Part shown: in pieces, positions 6,316 through 9,604 of the stretch
Layout of the letters: each line of letters begins with the position of its first letter
Numbering within the stretch: the stretch's first letter is position 1
Translations under genes and position numbers: made by a program
The notes under the pieces: model-generated
The model's input: the letters and a program-made list of their open reading frames with translations, nothing else
The model's database searches: none
Told to the model about the DNA's origin: nothing
Source: an uncultured Frankiales bacterium
GTDB taxonomy: Bacteria > Actinomycetota > Actinomycetes > Mycobacteriales > SCTD01
Length of the DNA: 9,604 nt
Assembly: GCA_946479905.1 (NCBI GenBank)
Contig: CAMLIA010000167.1
Location: 1 to 9,604, forward strand
Direction: 5' to 3'

Positions 6316-7180
6316 GGGCGCTCCCGAACAGGCCGCGAGGACGGACGAGGAGCGTGACCAGGACGGCCAGGAAGATGATCCCCGCGCTGGTGGTGGGGTC
6401 GACCCGGCTGCTGACCACCCCGTTGACGATGCCCACGATCACGCTGCCGAGAACCGCGCCACCGAGGCTGTCGAGGCCGCCGATGACGGCTCCGGCGAGG
6501 GCGCTGAGCAGCGCCCCGGTCAGCGCGAGCGGGGTGAGCGACCCGATGAGATTCGCGAGCAGCGAGGCGGCGGCTCCTGACACCAGACCGGCGACCCCCC
6601 AGGAGAACACGTAGACGCGGTTGACCGGTACGCCGAGCAGGCGGGCCACGGTCGGGTCGCTCGTGGTGGCCCGGGTCGCCAGGCCGAAGGAGGTCCGGGT
6701 GAGGAACAGGTAGAGGCCGCCGGCGACTCCCGCAGCCAGGCCGAGCAGGGTGAGCTGCGTCGCCGTGAGCGTCGCGCCGCCGATCTCGAGCGAGCCGGAA
6801 CCCACGGGCGACGGGGCCGGGAAGGGGTCGATGCCGTAGAGCTTGAGCTCGAGCAGCGCCAGGAACAGCGCGACGGCCAGGGTGGCGACCAGGCTGTCGA
6901 GCGCAGGCCGGCCGAGCAGCGGGCGCATCACGAGCCGCTCCACGAGCAGGCCCAGACCGGCGCCGAGCACCGCGGCGAGGACAGCAGCCACGAGCACCGA
7001 CGGGTGGATCCCGAGGAAGCCGTTGTCGTGCCACCAGAGCGCCGCGTAGAGCCCGAAGGCGCCGATCTCCCCGATCGCCAGCGACAGCACCTTCGTCCCG
7101 CTGTAGACGAGGACCACCGCGACGGCCAGCAGCGAGTAGGCCGACGCGTACGCCAGCCCGAGGACGAGCGCGCTGAGCAC
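6302..7180 (-). CDS. livH: Branched-chain amino acid-type ABC transporter, permease LivH
   Basis: A 292-residue inner-membrane permease, the usual LivH length. The N-terminal helix (about 6-26) is followed by YSGTKVLSLAIGEIGAFGLY (26-45), the equivalent of the family's NFAHGDL segment. The cytoplasmic coupling loop is seen as RTSFGLATRATTSDPTVARL (162-181) and LLGVPVNRVYVFSWGVAGL (181-199), and the C-terminal helices contain AVIGGLDSLGGAVLGS (231-246) and end in LVRPRGLFG (278-286), all typical. It forms the membrane channel together with the LivM half of the next protein. The GTG start shares one base with the TAG stop of the binding-protein gene (TAGTG), implying coupled translation; no good ribosome site precedes it. 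The protein starts directly with a helix, as LivH proteins do. Confidence 0.95.
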   Translation of the reverse strand: MLSALVLGLAYASAYSLLAVAVVLVYSGTKVLSLAIGEIGAFGLYAALWWHDNGFLGIHPSVLVAAVLAAVLGAGLGLLVERLVMRPLLGRPALDSLVATLAVALFLALLELKLYGIDPFPAPSPVGSGSLEIGGATLTATQLTLLGLAAGVAGGLYLFLTRTSFGLATRATTSDPTVARLLGVPVNRVYVFSWGVAGLVSGAAASLLANLIGSLTPLALTGALLSALAGAVIGGLDSLGGAVLGSVIVGIVNGVVSSRVDPTTSAGIIFLAVLVTLLVRPRGLFGSARVAA

Positions 7181-8655
7181 TAGTAGGTGGCCGCGTAGTC
7201 GGACTCGGTGGCCCAGACCGAGCGGCCCGCCGCCCCGGATCCCTTCACCGTCATGACGATGGTGCGGTCACCGCTGCCGTACCTCTTGCCTCCCGTGAAG
7301 TCCAGGGGCGGCCAGCACATGGCAGCACCCGTCACGACGTCCCTGCTGCCGGTCCGGAGGTTCTGCATCGCGACGTTGAAGCTGTTGCGGCCGAGGTTCG
7401 GGCCGGCGCCGTGCAGCGCGGCCGCGACGATCTGGCCGAAGCCCCAGGCGGCCAGGCCGATGTCCTTGTCCTGCGTCGTCTTGCCTTCCGTGTCGACCTT
7501 GTTGAAGGTCGCGTACCGCGGGTCGCTCAGGCCACCCCAGGGGCTGAAGGCCTTCGCGCCGTCGAGGGCGCCCTGCGCCGGGGTCAGGGCCAGGTTGAAG
7601 CCCCACGCGATCGAGCTGCTGATCCACGTCGGGTGGTAGCCGTCGGCCTGGCTCTCCTTGCTGATGTTGATGGCGTTGTTGGGCGCGACGTAGAGCCAGA
7701 TGGCCTGCGCCCCGTCGTTCTTCAGCTTCTGTGCCTCGGCCAGGAACTGGTTGCCCATCCCGTCGACGACCTCGTTGTGCACCACCTGCAGGCCGATCCG
7801 CCTGGCCTCCGCGACGAAGGCGTCGCGGGCCGGGTACGCGGTCGGGTCGTTCTCGCCGACGAAGCCGACCTTGGTGAAGTGCAGCCGGTTCTTCATGTAG
7901 TGGGCGATCTGCTTGCCGTTGTTGACCTGGTCGGTCCCGACGTAGAAGCCGTCGTCGGGGATGGCCTGGGCGTGCGGCATCTGGTTGATCAGGTGCGGGA
8001 TCCCCGCCTTGTGCAGGGCGGTGACGAGCGCCCCCTCGACCGAGATCCGGTCCAGGGACACCGCCGCGAAGATGCCGTCGCTGATGGCCTGCTGCACGGC
8101 ACTGCGCGCCCCGGCCTCGGTGCTCCCGGTGTCGTAGATCTTCACCGACACGTTCCGGCCGAAGATGCCGCCCTTGCTCTTCACGTAGTCGAAGTAGTTC
8201 TGCGCCTGCGCGTCGATGGTGGGCGGCACGGGAGCCGCGCCGGTCTTGGGCACGAACAGCCCGATCTTGACCGACGTCTTCGTCACACCCGTCTGGCTGC
8301 CGGGCGGCACGACGTCGTTCTCGGAGGGTCCGGTCGTGCCGCCGGTCGTGCCGCCGCCGGACGTGCTGCTGCCCGACGTGGCGCCGCCCGCCCCTGAGGT
8401 CGTGCCGCCGCTGGTGCCGAAGCTCACCGGACCTCCGCCGGTACCGGTGCCCACAGCGCCGGTCGTCGAGGTGCCCGTCCGGGGGACCACGATGCCGCCG
8501 GTGCCCGAGGTGCCGGTGGTCCCGGACTGCTCAGCCGGCAGCCCGCCCTGGGAGACGGCCGCACTGTCGTTGCCGTCGCTGCGCGCGAAGCGGGCCGCGC
8601 AGCCGGAGACCACGAGAGCACTGGCGCACAGGAGTGCCAGAGGGGCTCGCCGCAC
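7180..8655 (-). CDS. ABC substrate-binding lipoprotein, periplasmic-binding type I (LivK-like)
   Basis: A 491-residue solute receptor anchored outside the membrane by lipid. A signal peptide ends in the lipobox VSGC (16-19; Cys19 would carry the lipid). Residues about 44-118 are a low-complexity Gly/Thr/Ser stalk, and residues about 125-491 are a Peripla_BP_6-like domain opening with TSVKIGLFVPKTGAAP (127-142) and containing EVVDGMGNQFLAEAQKLKND (295-314), the typical second-lobe entry. The domain's ligand loop does not show the serine-rich pattern of leucine-binding proteins, so the ligand is open. The GTG start at 8655 fits the signal peptide and has GAAAGG 7 nt upstream. It is the first gene of the importer operon and overlaps livH by one base. 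A 70-base leader with a CRP-like palindrome precedes it. The stalk makes it about 70 residues longer than typical LivK proteins. Confidence 0.94.
   Translation of the reverse strand: MRRAPLALLCASALVVSGCAARFARSDGNDSAAVSQGGLPAEQSGTTGTSGTGGIVVPRTGTSTTGAVGTGTGGGPVSFGTSGGTTSGAGGATSGSSTSGGGTTGGTTGPSENDVVPPGSQTGVTKTSVKIGLFVPKTGAAPVPPTIDAQAQNYFDYVKSKGGIFGRNVSVKIYDTGSTEAGARSAVQQAISDGIFAAVSLDRISVEGALVTALHKAGIPHLINQMPHAQAIPDDGFYVGTDQVNNGKQIAHYMKNRLHFTKVGFVGENDPTAYPARDAFVAEARRIGLQVVHNEVVDGMGNQFLAEAQKLKNDGAQAIWLYVAPNNAINISKESQADGYHPTWISSSIAWGFNLALTPAQGALDGAKAFSPWGGLSDPRYATFNKVDTEGKTTQDKDIGLAAWGFGQIVAAALHGAGPNLGRNSFNVAMQNLRTGSRDVVTGAAMCWPPLDFTGGKRYGSGDRTIVMTVKGSGAAGRSVWATESDYAATY
8302..8526 (-). repeat. 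Low-complexity Gly/Thr/Ser stalk coding region
   Basis: This part of the binding-protein gene encodes about 75 residues made almost only of G, T and S with some P, V and A (residues 44-118). At DNA level the 12-mer ggtcgtgccgcc occurs in perfect tandem at 8332-8343 and 8344-8355 and again at 8398-8409, each coding for GGTT. The tract probably varies in length between relatives by slippage. Its likely role is a flexible tether that lifts the binding domain through the cell wall. Confidence 0.75.
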
Positions 8656-8662
8656 GTGAGTG

Positions 8663-8668
8663 CCTTTC
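8663..8668 (-). promoter_or_regulatory. Ribosome binding site of the substrate-binding lipoprotein gene
   Basis: GAAAGG (8668-8663, minus strand) lies 7 nt before the GTG at 8655. It decides for this GTG as the start, together with the signal peptide that begins there. Confidence 0.7.
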
Positions 8669-8677
8669 GACGCTGGG

Positions 8678-8693
8678 TGTGACCACGGTCACT
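8678..8693. promoter_or_regulatory. CRP/GlxR-like operator before the importer operon
   Basis: On the plus strand TGTGACCACGGTCACT matches the consensus TGTGAN6TCACA at 9 of 10 fixed positions, with a perfect core GTGACC-AC-GGTCAC (8679-8692). Cyclic-AMP-responsive CRP/GlxR proteins of actinobacteria bind such sites. It lies 23 bases before the GTG of the substrate-binding gene and overlaps a candidate -10, a placement more typical of repression than activation. Other regulators, such as GntR-type proteins, also use GTGAC/GTCAC half-sites, so the identity of the binder is inferred. Confidence 0.6.
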
Positions 8694-8696
8694 GTA
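8691..8696 (-). promoter_or_regulatory. Candidate -10 box of the importer operon
   Basis: TACAGT (8696-8691, minus strand) is of TANNNT type, and transcription from it would start near 8684 and give a leader of about 29 nt with the GAAAGG ribosome site. The hexamer 17 nt upstream (TGTCCG, 8719-8714) is a poor -35, so a promoter with an activator or one further upstream remains possible. Confidence 0.35.
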
Positions 8697-8725
8697 GGCA
8701 AACCCGCGCGAAACGGACAGGGAGG

Positions 8726-9604
8726 TCAGGCCTGCGGCTGCATCAGCTCCAGCGCGTTCTCGCGCAGCACGCGGCGCTGGACGTCGGGCGCGACGTCCTT
8801 GAGCTCGACGAGGTAGTCGAGCGGCGACGGCATCCCCTCGATGTGCGGCCAGTCCGAGCCGAAGACGACGCGCTCCGGGCCCATGACCTCGAGGACCTCG
8901 TGGACGTCGTCCTCCCAGAACGGGTTGATCCACACGCGGTCCTTGAACTGCTCGACCGGGTCGGTCTTCCAGTAGCCGGGCATCTTGCGGTGGGCGCTCG
9001 CCAGCCCCTTCAGCAGGCCGGGCAGGAACTGCGCGCCGTTCTCCACGCTCACGACCCGCAGCCGCGGGAAGCGGTCGAAGAGCTGGTCGAACACCATCGA
9101 CGCGAGGAAGTCGTGGATCGAGCGCTCCATCGTCAGCTGCGTGATGCGCGGCCGTCCGGCGCCCCTGAAGGACGTCGAGAACGAGCCTCCGGCGTACCCC
9201 GGCAGGCAGGTCGGACCCGCGTCGCCGGCGTGCACGACCAGCGGGATGTCGGCCTCCTGAAGTCGCGCCCAGAACGGGTCGAAGGCCTCGTCGCTCGCGG
9301 GCAGCTGACCGTCCCGGGTGGTGGGCGCGGCGGCGCGCATCACCACCGACCGGGCCCCGAGCGACACCGCGCGCTCGAGCTCGGCGATCGCGACGTCGAC
9401 CTCGGCGAGGCTGATGTAGGGGGCAGCCCAGATCCGGTCGCGGTAGCCGTACCCCCAGTCCTCCTCGACCCACCGGTTGAAGGCGGTCACCATCAGCGAC
9501 ACCGCCCCCGGGTCGTGCTTGAGCTCCTCCTCGTACAGCATCCCCAGTGTGGGGTAGAGCCAGATCTGCTCCACGCCCTGCTCGTCCATCGTGGCGATCC
9601 GGGC
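8726..9604 (-). CDS. Amidohydrolase family protein (Amidohydro_2/ACMSD-like), 5' end outside window
   Basis: The C-terminal about 292 residues of a TIM-barrel metal-dependent hydrolase or decarboxylase. Counting from the ATG at 9589, recognisable elements are MDEQGVEQIWLYPTLGML (1-18), usually internal in this family, VVHAGD with metal-site candidate H120, LRVVSVENGAQFLP (177-190), and FGSDWPHIEG (243-252) with the conserved Asp D246. The frame stays open through 9604 (five more codons), and the N-terminal HxH metal motif is missing, so the true start lies upstream and the ATG at 9589 is not the start. Family members act on aromatic or carbonyl substrates, as in ACMSD and resorcylate decarboxylases; the substrate here is unknown. 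It has the same orientation as the importer operon, with a 70-base gap and no clear terminator, so a functional link is plausible. Confidence 0.9.
   Translation of the reverse strand, partial: ARIATMDEQGVEQIWLYPTLGMLYEEELKHDPGAVSLMVTAFNRWVEEDWGYGYRDRIWAAPYISLAEVDVAIAELERAVSLGARSVVMRAAAPTTRDGQLPASDEAFDPFWARLQEADIPLVVHAGDAGPTCLPGYAGGSFSTSFRGAGRPRITQLTMERSIHDFLASMVFDQLFDRFPRLRVVSVENGAQFLPGLLKGLASAHRKMPGYWKTDPVEQFKDRVWINPFWEDDVHEVLEVMGPERVVFGSDWPHIEGMPSPLDYLVELKDVAPDVQRRVLRENALELMQPQA

Noticed and set aside
4639..6357. A 572-codon plus-strand open frame antisense to the LivM-LivG gene
   Set aside because: Same antisense-shadow composition (Arg, Asp, Gln, His rich), no ribosome site, and full overlap with a well-supported gene.
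7411..8397. A 328-codon plus-strand open frame antisense to the binding-protein gene
   Set aside because: Low-information antisense composition and no initiation signal; the opposite strand has a lipoprotein with a clear fold.
1..9604. Mobile elements, CRISPR, tRNA/rRNA, riboswitches and attachment sites
   Set aside because: No transposase or integrase coding sequence, no spaced direct repeats, no tRNA cloverleaf and no leader long enough for a riboswitch was seen; all gaps between genes are 70 bases or less.

Overview
The window is very GC-rich (about 70% by eye), densely packed, and rich in GTG starts and TANNNT -10 boxes placed 6-8 nt before start codons. This points to a high-GC Actinomycetota chromosome; the sequence does not allow a genus call. 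No rRNA, tRNA, CRISPR array, insertion sequence or phage gene was found. No stretch longer than 300 bases lacks a gene; the largest gap is 70 bases.

Left part (1-3367). On the minus strand lie an NCS2/AzgA-type purine permease, then a 37-base gap, then a MarR-type repressor gene that overlaps a DHA3-type MFS exporter gene by ATGA. The gap holds a near-perfect 26-bp inverted repeat lying over a plausible leaderless promoter. This looks like a self-regulated MarR/efflux unit. Divergent from the permease, 25 bases away, a 75-codon plus-strand gene encodes a small two-helix membrane protein of DUF2530 type. Both divergent genes appear to have leaderless promoters whose -10 boxes overlap.

Middle and right part (3324-8655). 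Five minus-strand genes, joined by 1-14 base overlaps, form one operon for an ABC importer of the branched-chain amino acid (HAAT/Liv) class: a substrate-binding lipoprotein on a long Gly/Thr/Ser stalk, a LivH permease, a LivM permease fused in frame to a LivG ATPase, a LivF ATPase, and an unrecognised small membrane protein with a C-terminal coiled-coil-like helix. The 70-base leader of the operon has a CRP/GlxR-like palindrome (9 of 10 consensus positions) overlapping a candidate -10, so control by carbon status is plausible. The last gene converges on the DUF2530 gene with a 44-base tail overlap that contains a GC-rich hairpin.

Right edge (8726-9604). A 5'-truncated amidohydrolase (Amidohydro_2/ACMSD-like) lies just upstream of the importer, on the same strand. 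The pair suggests that the importer may feed a catabolic pathway rather than simply leucine/isoleucine/valine uptake; this is inference.

I see no clearly new biological system. The observations most worth following are the MarR operator/leaderless promoter, the overlapping divergent leaderless promoters at DUF2530/permease, the CRP-like site before the importer, and the unknown membrane protein coupled to livF.
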